NCBI RefSeq assembly: GCF_026239695.1 | Contig: NZ_JAPIVS010000005.1 | Span: 186,001 to 250,000 of the forward strand | Direction of reading: 5' to 3' | DNA from: Pedobacter sp. MC2016-15 | GTDB taxonomy: Bacteria > Bacteroidota > Bacteroidia > Sphingobacteriales > Sphingobacteriaceae | DNA: 64,000 nucleotides | Part shown: positions 57,205-64,000 of the stretch, piece by piece | Layout of the letters: each line of letters starts with the position of its first letter | Position numbering within the stretch: the first letter of the stretch is position 1 | Made by a program: the position numbers and the translations under genes | Notes under the pieces: generated by a model | Told to the model about the DNA's origin: nothing | What the model saw: the letters and a program-made list of their open reading frames with translations, nothing else | The model's database searches: none

Positions 57205-59070
57205 ATGAATAAATTGATATTAGTCAGCCTCATCAGTACGATGGGGCTGTCTGCATTTGGACAACAATCATTACCTGTACCCGCGACTGTGCAGCAGGCC
57301 TATACTAAAGGAACAAGGGATATCAGCGGCAGACCGGGAGCAAAATACTGGCAGAACACGGCCGATTATGACCTGAAGGTTAGTTTCGATCCCTCAACAC
57401 GTATCTTAAAAGGTACGGTTGCCATCAGTTATAAAAACCAGAGCCCGGATGTGCTGAAGGAACTCTGGTTTAAGCTTTATCCAAACTTGTATAAAAAAGG
57501 TGTTCCCAGAACTTCAAAGATCGCAGAGAAGGACCAGAATGAGGGAGTAGTGATCAGTGCGATGGAACTGAATGGCAAAACTATTGATGCCTCAGCGATC
57601 AACATCGATGGTACAAACATGCATACTGCGATTACACCACTGGCACCGGGAGCCACCGCAAAATTGAATATCAGCTACCAGTATACGGTAAACAAAGGTT
57701 CCCATACCAGAACGGGACAGGTAGATGAAGGAGCATTTTTCATTGCTTACTTCTTCCCGAGGATCGCTGTGTACGATGACATTGACGGATGGAACAAGTT
57801 TCCGTATCTGGGTGATGCCGAGTTCTACAACGACTTCTGTAACTTCAAGGCAGCTGTAACGGTGCCGGGCGACTATGTCCTTTGGGCTACGGGCGACCTC
57901 ACGAATACTAAAAGTGTGTTCAACCCTGCAATTGCCGGCAAGATTGCGCTCGCTGAGAAGGTGGATTCTGTAGTGAATGTGATCAGCCCTGCCGATCTGG
58001 CTTCAGGAAAGATAACCTCAGGAAAGGGTAGCCAGACCTGGAAATTTGAAGCGGAAAACGTGACGGACTTTGTATTTGCCCTCAGCAACCACTACCTCTG
58101 GAAATCCAGCAGCCTGGTGGTAGACCCAAAGACAAACAGAAGAACACGCGTAGATGCAGCGTTTAATGCCAGCCATAAGGACTATTATGAAGTGATCGAC
58201 TTCGCGCGGAAGACTGTAGAGGCCATGAGTTACCAATTCCCTAAATGGCCTTTCCCATACCAGCATGAGACTGTTTTTGATGGCTTAGACCAGATGGAAT
58301 ACCCAATGATGGTGAATGACAACCCCACATCGAAACGTGAGGATGCCATTACGCTGACCGACCATGAGATTTTCCATACGATGTTCCCCTTTTATATGGG
58401 CATCAATGAAACCAAATACGGATGGATGGATGAAGGCTGGGCCACGATAGGGGAATGGACGATCTCTCCAATGATTGATTCTTCAATTGTGGATGACTAC
58501 GGAATCTCCGCTACTTCAATATCATCGGGTACCAGCAGTGATACCCCTATCATGACACTCACCCCGGATCTGAAGGGCGTAGCATCTTTCACCAATTCTT
58601 ATCCCAAACCAGGTTTGGGTTATCTCTATATCAAAGATTATCTCGGCGACGAGCTCTTTACCAAAGCATTACATCACTATATTGAGCAGTGGCATGGTAA
58701 ACATCCAATGCCTTTTGACTTCTTCTACAGTATGAACGAAGGTGCCGGCAAAAATATGGACTGGTTCTGGAAACGCTGGTTTTTTGAGGGCGGCGTGAAT
58801 GATCTTGGTTTGGTATCCGCTGAGAAAACTGGCGGAGGTTATACCATAAAGGTAGAAAATAAGGGAGGCAGACCGCTGCCGGTAGACCTGAACCTGACCT
58901 ATTCAGATAACAGTACACAAAAACTACACCAGTCGGTAGGTGTCTGGGAATTGGGAGAAAAAGTGATATCAGTTCCTTTAACCACCACAAAGAAACTGAA
59001 ACGCATTACTTTGGGCAGCTCGCATGTGCCTGATAAGTTTGATAACAATAACTTTCTGAACGTCAGATAA
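57205..59070 (+). CDS. M1-family zinc metallopeptidase, secreted
   Basis: 621 aa. A signal peptide is at residues 1-18 (LILVSLISTMGLSAFG). The zinc site HEIFH with Glu 18 residues later (WMDEGWA) is the HExxH-x18-E pattern, preceded by DQMEYPMMV, a version of the GAMEN-like exopeptidase motif. The N-terminal beta domain has KVSFDPSTRILKGTVAISY. A C-terminal beta domain follows. It likely trims peptides in the periplasm or outside. It starts 9 bp after the exonuclease stop and converges on queG. Confidence 0.9.
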   Translation: MNKLILVSLISTMGLSAFGQQSLPVPATVQQAYTKGTRDISGRPGAKYWQNTADYDLKVSFDPSTRILKGTVAISYKNQSPDVLKELWFKLYPNLYKKGVPRTSKIAEKDQNEGVVISAMELNGKTIDASAINIDGTNMHTAITPLAPGATAKLNISYQYTVNKGSHTRTGQVDEGAFFIAYFFPRIAVYDDIDGWNKFPYLGDAEFYNDFCNFKAAVTVPGDYVLWATGDLTNTKSVFNPAIAGKIALAEKVDSVVNVISPADLASGKITSGKGSQTWKFEAENVTDFVFALSNHYLWKSSSLVVDPKTNRRTRVDAAFNASHKDYYEVIDFARKTVEAMSYQFPKWPFPYQHETVFDGLDQMEYPMMVNDNPTSKREDAITLTDHEIFHTMFPFYMGINETKYGWMDEGWATIGEWTISPMIDSSIVDDYGISATSISSGTSSDTPIMTLTPDLKGVASFTNSYPKPGLGYLYIKDYLGDELFTKALHHYIEQWHGKHPMPFDFFYSMNEGAGKNMDWFWKRWFFEGGVNDLGLVSAEKTGGGYTIKVENKGGRPLPVDLNLTYSDNSTQKLHQSVGVWELGEKVISVPLTTTKKLKRITLGSSHVPDKFDNNNFLNVR

Positions 59071-59073
59071 ACC

Positions 59074-60027
59074 TTATTCTCCTGGTTGACCCGGAAGCTG
59101 TTTGATAAAATCAATATTCCGGGTCAGCCCTTTAAATTTTGTACGTTTCACGGCTGAGTTCTTAAATATCTTTGAGAACACCTCCTCAGTAATATCCAGC
59201 CAGTCTTCCCTTTTCATTTGCAGCAGATTTTCATTAGGCTGGAAAGCTGGTTCCGTATGCGGGGCAGAAAACCTGTTCCAGGGACATACATCCTGGCAAA
59301 TATCACAGCCAAACATCCAGTTGTCCATCTTCTGGTCAAAACTTTTGGGGATCTCCTCCCGTAGTTCAATGGTGAGATAAGAGATACACTTGTTTGCATC
59401 AATAATAAATGGAGATAGAATGGCATCCGTGGGGCATGCATCGATGCACTTCGTACAGGTACCACAATGGTCGGTGGCGAAAGGTTCGTCATAACTCAGG
59501 TCCAGATCGATGATCAGCTCTGCCAGGAAAAAAAAAGAGCCGCTTTTTTTACTGATGATATTGCTGTTTTTTCCTACCCATCCAATGCCCGCACGTTTCG
59601 CCCAGGCACGGTCCAGCACCGGCGCCGAATCTACAAAGGCCCTGCCGCTCACTTCACCAATATGCTCATTGATGAAATTGAGTAACTGGAAAAGTTTGTC
59701 CTTGATCACTGTATGGTAATCTGCACCATATGCGTATTTGGAGATCTTTGGTGCATTGGGATCGGCCTGCTGCTCTGCAGGAAAATAGTTGAGCGTGAGC
59801 GAGATGACCGATTTGGCGTCGTCTACCAGCAGCCGGGGATCCAGGCGTTTGTCAAAATGGTTCTCCATATAAGCCATCTGACCGTGGTGACTGTTTTTGA
59901 GCCATTTCTCCAGTCGGGGCGCCTCTTCTTCCAGGAAATCTGCTTTGGCAATACCGCATTGCATAAAACCCAGGCGAAGTGCTTCGTCTTTGATCAGCTG
60001 GCTGTATTTTGCGGCATTGTTGTACAT
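59074..60027 (-). CDS. queG: Epoxyqueuosine reductase
   Basis: 317 aa. Two 4Fe-4S clusters are visible: DHCGTCTKCIDACPTDAI (C-x2-C-x2-C-x3-C-P) and MFGCDICQDVCPWN. The N-terminal domain binds cobalamin (family knowledge), with AWAKRAGIGWVGKN and SRFAPHTEP near the clusters typical of QueG. It reduces epoxyqueuosine to queuosine in tRNA. Its promoter -7 box TACCTTTG lies at 60036-60043, giving an almost leaderless transcript. Confidence 0.93.
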   Translation of the reverse strand: MYNNAAKYSQLIKDEALRLGFMQCGIAKADFLEEEAPRLEKWLKNSHHGQMAYMENHFDKRLDPRLLVDDAKSVISLTLNYFPAEQQADPNAPKISKYAYGADYHTVIKDKLFQLLNFINEHIGEVSGRAFVDSAPVLDRAWAKRAGIGWVGKNSNIISKKSGSFFFLAELIIDLDLSYDEPFATDHCGTCTKCIDACPTDAILSPFIIDANKCISYLTIELREEIPKSFDQKMDNWMFGCDICQDVCPWNRFSAPHTEPAFQPNENLLQMKREDWLDITEEVFSKIFKNSAVKRTKFKGLTRNIDFIKQLPGQPGE

Positions 60028-60035
60028 CTTAGCTG

Positions 60036-60078
60036 CAAAGGTAAGCTTTCGTTTGAAAACCTTTTGCGGATAGTTTTG
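60036..60078. promoter_or_regulatory. Divergent -7 boxes for queG and the 75-aa gene
   Basis: On the minus strand TACCTTTG (60036-60043) faces queG; on the plus strand TAGTTTTG (60071-60078) faces the 75-aa gene, with TTTG (60052-60055) at a shortish 15-bp spacer. Both boxes match TAnnTTTG. The minus-strand box has no good -33 partner. Confidence 0.35.
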
Positions 60079-60108
60079 TTATCTGAATGTAACCACAATC
60101 TAAATTTT

Positions 60109-60336
60109 ATGGAAAATACAGATCCCAAACACTCGGAAAACCCTGATGGGAACGCAAAACCGGTAGAACATGATTATGCAAAGCATGAACAGGACCCGGG
60201 GCCCTCGCCCCAGGCTGTAAATGAAGACAATGACAAAGGTGCCGGACCAACAATGAAATGGATCATTCCGATCCTGATTATTATCCTTGCCATATTGTAC
60301 TGGATATTCTTCAAAGACCGACCATCAACAAACTAA
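60109..60336 (+). CDS. 75-aa single-span membrane protein
   Basis: Starts at ATG 60109-60111, behind a TAGTTTTG -7 box. The first 50 residues are acidic and polar, rich in Asp, Asn, Pro and His. A clean membrane segment follows (MKWIIPILIIILAILYWIFF), then a short positive tail. Topology is probably N-out or N-in tail anchor. It is monocistronic and ends 15 bp before a shared terminator. Function unknown. Confidence 0.6.
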   Translation: MENTDPKHSENPDGNAKPVEHDYAKHEQDPGPSPQAVNEDNDKGAGPTMKWIIPILIIILAILYWIFFKDRPSTN

Positions 60337-60351
60337 TAATGATCAAGAAAC

Positions 60352-60379
60352 AAAAAAGCCAGCTTTAGCTGGCTTTTTT
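60352..60379. terminator. Bidirectional intrinsic terminator
   Basis: A 12-bp stem (60352-60363 with 60368-60379), core GCCAGC/GCTGGC, with a TTTA loop and A-run/T-run flanks. It serves both the 75-aa gene (plus) and the GNAT-nitrilase gene (minus), whose stops converge on it. Confidence 0.85.
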
Positions 60380-61888
60380 TTATTTCAATAGTTTTACCTG
60401 GTATAAATCTCTCCGTCGGTCCTTCAGGATCTTTACCGTACCAAAATGGTGCAGCTCATCCAGCAGGTGCAAGTCAACATCCACCACCAGCATCATTTCT
60501 GTATTTGGCGTAGTCTCTGCCTTTACTGCATTGGTAGGGAAGGCAAAGTCGGAAGGCGTGAAAACGGCCGACTGTGCGAATTGGATATCCATGTTGTTTA
60601 CCTTAGGCAGGTTACCCACACATCCGGCAATTGCCACATAACATTCGTTCTCTATCGCACGTGCCTGTGCACATCTGCGCACGCGTGTATATCCATTTTG
60701 TGTATCCGTTAAGAAAGGCACAAAGAGAATCTGCATCCCCTGATCGGCATAAAGCCTGCTCAGCTCAGGAAACTCCACGTCATAGCAGATCAGGATTCCG
60801 ATTTTACCGCAGTCGGTATCAAATACCTTAAGTTTATCGCCACCCACCATACCGTAGTATTTCTGCTCATTCGGCGTAATATGTATCTTTCTGTATTCTT
60901 CAGTTTTTCCGCTCCTGTGGCACAGATAGGTAGCATTGTACAATTTATTGTTTTCCAGGATCGGCATACTGCCTGATATGATATTCACATTGTAAGAAAC
61001 AGCATATTCCTGGATCTTCTCTACAATTTCTGCAGTCAGTTCGGCAAGCTTGCGCATCGCCTCCATTTCAGGCAGGTGATTATAGGGTTGAAGCAGAGGT
61101 GTGTTGAACAATTCCGGGAACATCAGGAAGTCCGACTTATAGCCACTCACTGCATCTACGAAAAATTCTACCTGCTCATAAAAAGCCTCCATATCCGGGA
61201 ACAATCGCATCTGCCATTGCACCAATCCAATGCGGATGGTCTTTGCTGAGCGTGCCGAGGCATCCACTCCCTGGTAGTAAATGTTGTTCCATTCGATCAG
61301 GGTAGCAAATTCCTTAGATTCGTGATCTCCCGGCAGGTAGTTTTTTAATACTTTACGTACGTGGAAATCATTGGAAATCTGGAAGGTTAGCGTAGGGTCA
61401 TAAAGCTCTTTGGCTTTCACTTTGTCAATATATTGACGCGGACTCAGTGTTTCTGCATGCGAATGGTATCCCGGGATGCGACCACCTGCGATGATACTTT
61501 TTAAGTTCAGACTCTCGCAAAGCTCTTTCCTTGCTTCGTATAACCTGCGGCCCAGACGCAGTCCGCGGTATTCCGGTGAAACAAAGATCTCGATCCCGTA
61601 CAGCGTATCACCATTAGCATCATGTGTAGAAAAAGTATATTTTCCGGTGATCATTTCATAAGTATGTTTATCACCATACTCATCATAATCTACTATTATA
61701 GACAGCGAGCAGGCTACCACCTTATCATCAACAGCAATACACAACTGACCTTCGGGAAAAAGCTTCAGTAGCTTAGCGATCGTTTGCCTGCTCCATATTT
61801 GTCCCCCCAGCGTATCGTAAGCCTGTTCCATCGACTCTTTCAGGTCGGCGTAATCCTCAAGAGTTAGTTTTCTTGTTTCAATATTCAT
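60380..61888 (-). CDS. GNAT acetyltransferase-carbon-nitrogen hydrolase fusion protein
   Basis: 502 aa. Residues 1-190 form a GNAT domain (VSPEYRGLRLGRRLYEARKEL with the acetyl-CoA loop). Residues about 218-500 form a nitrilase-superfamily domain with the Glu-Lys-Cys triad: Glu in LMFPELFNTP, Lys in YRKIHITPNE, Cys in LICYDVEFPE. The two-domain form is widespread in Bacteroidota and uncharacterised; it may acylate or hydrolyse an amide such as an N-acylated metabolite. It is monocistronic between the bidirectional terminator and ruvB. Confidence 0.9.
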   Translation of the reverse strand: MNIETRKLTLEDYADLKESMEQAYDTLGGQIWSRQTIAKLLKLFPEGQLCIAVDDKVVACSLSIIVDYDEYGDKHTYEMITGKYTFSTHDANGDTLYGIEIFVSPEYRGLRLGRRLYEARKELCESLNLKSIIAGGRIPGYHSHAETLSPRQYIDKVKAKELYDPTLTFQISNDFHVRKVLKNYLPGDHESKEFATLIEWNNIYYQGVDASARSAKTIRIGLVQWQMRLFPDMEAFYEQVEFFVDAVSGYKSDFLMFPELFNTPLLQPYNHLPEMEAMRKLAELTAEIVEKIQEYAVSYNVNIISGSMPILENNKLYNATYLCHRSGKTEEYRKIHITPNEQKYYGMVGGDKLKVFDTDCGKIGILICYDVEFPELSRLYADQGMQILFVPFLTDTQNGYTRVRRCAQARAIENECYVAIAGCVGNLPKVNNMDIQFAQSAVFTPSDFAFPTNAVKAETTPNTEMMLVVDVDLHLLDELHHFGTVKILKDRRRDLYQVKLLK

Positions 61889-61945
61889 TGTAAGCGTTAT
61901 TTTTTTATGGATGGTGCAGAGATCGTGCCCGGATGTCTGAAAGCG

Positions 61946-62968
61946 CTAAAAAAGACGTCCTGACTGTGCCGCAAAGGACCTGCCCAAATGTTTGTAGGCC
62001 GCTTCCGTCACTTCTCTACCACGTGAAGTACGCATCATATAACCCTCCTGGATCAGGAAAGGCTCATACACCTCTTCAATGGTACCTTCATCTTCGCCCA
62101 CTGCCGTGGCAATCGTTTTAAGACCTACAGGACCACCCTTAAACTTGTCGATGATCGTCAATAGAATCTTATTGTCCATCTCATCCAGTCCGTGCTCATC
62201 TACATTCAATGCCGTAAGCGCATACTTTGCAATTGCCGTATCAATCGTTCCATTGCCTTTGATCTGCGCGAAATCACGTGTACGTCGCAGCAGGGCATTC
62301 GCAATCCTCGGCGTACCGCGGCTTCGGCGGGCAATCTCATAGGCCCCTTCTTCCGTAATCGGCGTTTTCAGGATCTGTGAGGATCGCAGCACGATCGTCG
62401 TCAGCAGTTTCGCATCATAGTAAGCCAGACGCGAGTTAATACCAAACCTGGCACGCAAGGGAGCAGTCAGTAATCCTGAGCGCGTAGTAGCGCCAACCAG
62501 TGTAAAAGGATTTAACGTAATCTGCACGGAGCGGGCATTGGGGCCACTCTCCAGCATGATATCTATTTTGAAGTCCTCCATGGCAGAATACAGATATTCT
62601 TCTACCAGCGGACTCAAACGGTGTATCTCATCAATAAAAAGGATATCTCCCGTTTCCAGACCTGTCAGCAATCCTGCCAGATCTCCGGGTTTATCCAGCA
62701 CAGGACCGGAAGTAACTTTAATACCTACACCCATTTCGTTGGCCACGATGTAGGAGAGCGTAGTTTTACCCAATCCCGGGGGGCCATGAAGCAGCACATG
62801 ATCTAAAGGTTCGCCACGCAGTTTTGCGGCCTTCACAAAGATCTTCAGGTTTTCCATGATCTTTTCCTGACCTGTAAAATCCTCAAATGCCTGTGGACGC
62901 AAGACTTTCTCTATATCCCTTTCTGCAGGGCTCAGGCTTTCTGAAGAAGGATCAAGGTTTTCGTTCAT
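61946..62968 (-). CDS. ruvB: Holliday junction branch-migration helicase RuvB
   Basis: 340 aa. Family strings are FTGQEKIMENLKIF, Walker A GPPGLGKTTLSYIVANE, Walker B LFIDEIHRL, sensor VGATTRSGLLTAPLRARFG and the C-terminal winged helix (GLKTIATAVGEDEGTIEEVYEPFL). It drives branch migration with RuvA. No ruvA or ruvC is adjacent. The dehydrogenase gene on the same strand ends 9 bp upstream, so they may share a transcript. Confidence 0.96.
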   Translation of the reverse strand: MNENLDPSSESLSPAERDIEKVLRPQAFEDFTGQEKIMENLKIFVKAAKLRGEPLDHVLLHGPPGLGKTTLSYIVANEMGVGIKVTSGPVLDKPGDLAGLLTGLETGDILFIDEIHRLSPLVEEYLYSAMEDFKIDIMLESGPNARSVQITLNPFTLVGATTRSGLLTAPLRARFGINSRLAYYDAKLLTTIVLRSSQILKTPITEEGAYEIARRSRGTPRIANALLRRTRDFAQIKGNGTIDTAIAKYALTALNVDEHGLDEMDNKILLTIIDKFKGGPVGLKTIATAVGEDEGTIEEVYEPFLIQEGYMMRTSRGREVTEAAYKHLGRSFAAQSGRLF

Positions 62969-62977
62969 GATGTAAAG

Positions 62978-63868
62978 TTAAGATAAAAACTTTGCTGCCG
63001 GGAGGGCATCTTTGCTGCCATTGGAATAATCGTAAAACCCTTCACCCGATTTTATGCCTTTTTTACCCGCCATCACCATATTTACCAGCAGAGGGCAAGG
63101 CGCATACTTCGGATTCCCAAAGCCTTTGTGCAGCACATTCAGTATCGCCAGGCAGACATCCAGTCCGATGAAATCCGCCAGCTGCAGTGGCCCCATCGGG
63201 TGAGCCATCCCCAGCTTCATCACCGTATCGATCTCCGCAACCCCGGCAACCCCTTCAAATAAACTGAAGATCGCCTCGTTGATCATCGGCATCAGGATAC
63301 GGTTGGCAATAAAGCCCGGATAATCATTCACCTCTACCGGTTCCTTGCCCAGTTTACGCGAAAGCTCCATGACATCTGCCGTAGTTTCATCTGATGTCGC
63401 ATACCCGCGGATTACCTCCACCAGTTTCATCACCGGTACAGGGTTCATGAAGTGCATCCCGATCACCTTTTGGCCCCTGCAGGTTACCGCGGCAATCTGT
63501 GTAATAGAAATGGACGAGGTATTGCTGGCCAGAATCGCCGAAGGCTTGCAGTAGGTGTCCAGCTCACGGAAGATCTTCAGTTTGAGCTCCAGGTTTTCTG
63601 TAGCTGCCTCTACCACCAGATCTGCCATTGAAACGCCGTCCTTCAGCTCCGTGTAGCTATGGATGCGTGCCAGTATATCCGTTTTTTCTTCTTCCGTCAG
63701 TACACCCTTAGCTACCTGACGGTCAATATTTTTAGCAATAGTGTTTAATCCTTTGTTCAGGCTTTCCTGGCATATATCCACCAGGTTCACCTGATAGCCA
63801 AACTGGGCGAAGGTATGGGCAATGCCATTACCCATCGTTCCAGAACCGATGACTGCAATTGTATTCAT
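62978..63868 (-). CDS. 3-hydroxyacyl-CoA (3-hydroxybutyryl-CoA) dehydrogenase
   Basis: 296 aa from ATG 63866-63868; the 16 extra residues of the longer frame lie over the pdxH end and are not family-like. The NAD motif is VIGSGTMGNGIAHTFA; the catalytic His region is KVIGMHFMNPVPVMKLVEVI, with SNTSSISITQIA before it. It ends with the C-terminal dimer domain (NGIGLDVCLAILNVLHKGFG-like strings). It acts on short-chain 3-hydroxyacyl-CoA in fatty-acid or butanoate metabolism. The pdxH gene ends 13 bp upstream on the same strand. Confidence 0.92.
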   Translation of the reverse strand: MNTIAVIGSGTMGNGIAHTFAQFGYQVNLVDICQESLNKGLNTIAKNIDRQVAKGVLTEEEKTDILARIHSYTELKDGVSMADLVVEAATENLELKLKIFRELDTYCKPSAILASNTSSISITQIAAVTCRGQKVIGMHFMNPVPVMKLVEVIRGYATSDETTADVMELSRKLGKEPVEVNDYPGFIANRILMPMINEAIFSLFEGVAGVAEIDTVMKLGMAHPMGPLQLADFIGLDVCLAILNVLHKGFGNPKYAPCPLLVNMVMAGKKGIKSGEGFYDYSNGSKDALPAAKFLS

Positions 63869-63881
63869 TTTATATCTCTTT

Positions 63882-64000
63882 CTATGGTGCAAGTCTGTTG
63901 ATGTTCCACACGCCATTCTCCTGCGTATAGGTAATCCTGTCGTGCAGGCGGCTGGAGCGTCCCTGCCAGAACTCGATGTGCGAGGGCTTCAGGATATAGC
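63882..64000 (-). CDS. pdxH: Pyridoxamine 5'-phosphate oxidase, C-terminal end only
   Basis: The frame runs in from the right edge and stops at the TAG complementary to 63882-63884. The visible end, YILKPSHIEFWQGRSSRLHD then WNINRLAP, matches the highly conserved PdxH C terminus (the EFWQGR...R-L-H-D string contacts FMN and substrate, and R-L-x-P ends the protein). It makes pyridoxal 5'-phosphate. The 5' part lies beyond the window. Confidence 0.85.
   Translation of the reverse strand, partial: YILKPSHIEFWQGRSSRLHDRITYTQENGVWNINRLAP

Overview
The window looks like chromosome of a Sphingobacteriaceae-type bacterium (Bacteroidota; Pedobacter or a close relative is the best guess). The grounds are a SusC/SusD locus driven by an ECF sigma/FecR pair, -33/-7 promoters of the form TTG/TTTG-N19..21-TAnnTTTG, LytS/LytTR and PAS-rich histidine kinases, futalosine-type menaquinone genes, a zeaxanthin-type carotenoid cluster, and DUF6934 and AraC-type genes. 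No rRNA, tRNA, CRISPR array, transposase or phage gene was seen.

Layout. 1-3.98 kb: a cut-off exported protein, a DUF892 protein with a CheY-like regulator, a PAS-AraC regulator and two small membrane proteins. 4.1-7.2 kb: a five-gene minus-strand operon (DsrE-like, flavin split-barrel, 2Fe-2S ferredoxin, deaminase, AraC regulator) with a candidate two-site operator. 7.3-11.4 kb: accessory DNA with a broken AraC gene, two tandem structured RNA elements behind a good promoter, a HEPN protein overlapping an unrecognised 421-aa protein, and a DUF6934 protein with a cysteine-rich insertion. 11.5-18.4 kb: a DinB-like protein, a 1613-aa CheB-CheR-PAS histidine kinase and a phytochrome photosensor. 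18.9-29.6 kb: a DUF4143 ATPase, then a polysaccharide-utilisation locus (GH78 rhamnosidase, SusD, SusC, FecR, sigma).

29.7-32.0 kb is a second accessory patch. Two intergenic elements built from strictly 11-bp-phased degenerate units bracket three small genes; in each element the unit orientation reverses near the middle. 32.1-37.3 kb: an intradiol dioxygenase lipoprotein, a pirin-like cupin, a LytS/LytTR pair and another PAS kinase. 37.5-41.1 kb: a three-gene ABC-2 exporter. 41.5-44.2 kb: homoserine dehydrogenase and metX behind a full promoter, a SAM-I riboswitch and a 31-codon leader ORF ending in Cys-Met-Cys-Cys-Cys-His-Asn.

45.2-49.1 kb: crtI-crtB-unknown-idi-crtZ as one overlapping operon. 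49.1-51.7 kb: mqnE, a histidine phosphatase and mqnA. 51.7-52.6 kb: a HAD/ParB-like pair of unknown role. 52.8-64 kb is mostly housekeeping: mutS, an NlpC/P60 lipoprotein, a DEDDh exonuclease, an M1-type peptidase, queG, a GNAT-nitrilase fusion, ruvB, a 3-hydroxyacyl-CoA dehydrogenase and the 3' end of pdxH.

The strongest candidates for undescribed biology are the tandem RNA elements upstream of the HEPN pair, the 11-bp-phased arrays, and the SAM-riboswitch/cysteine-leader arrangement. All calls come from reading the sequence; no database search was run.
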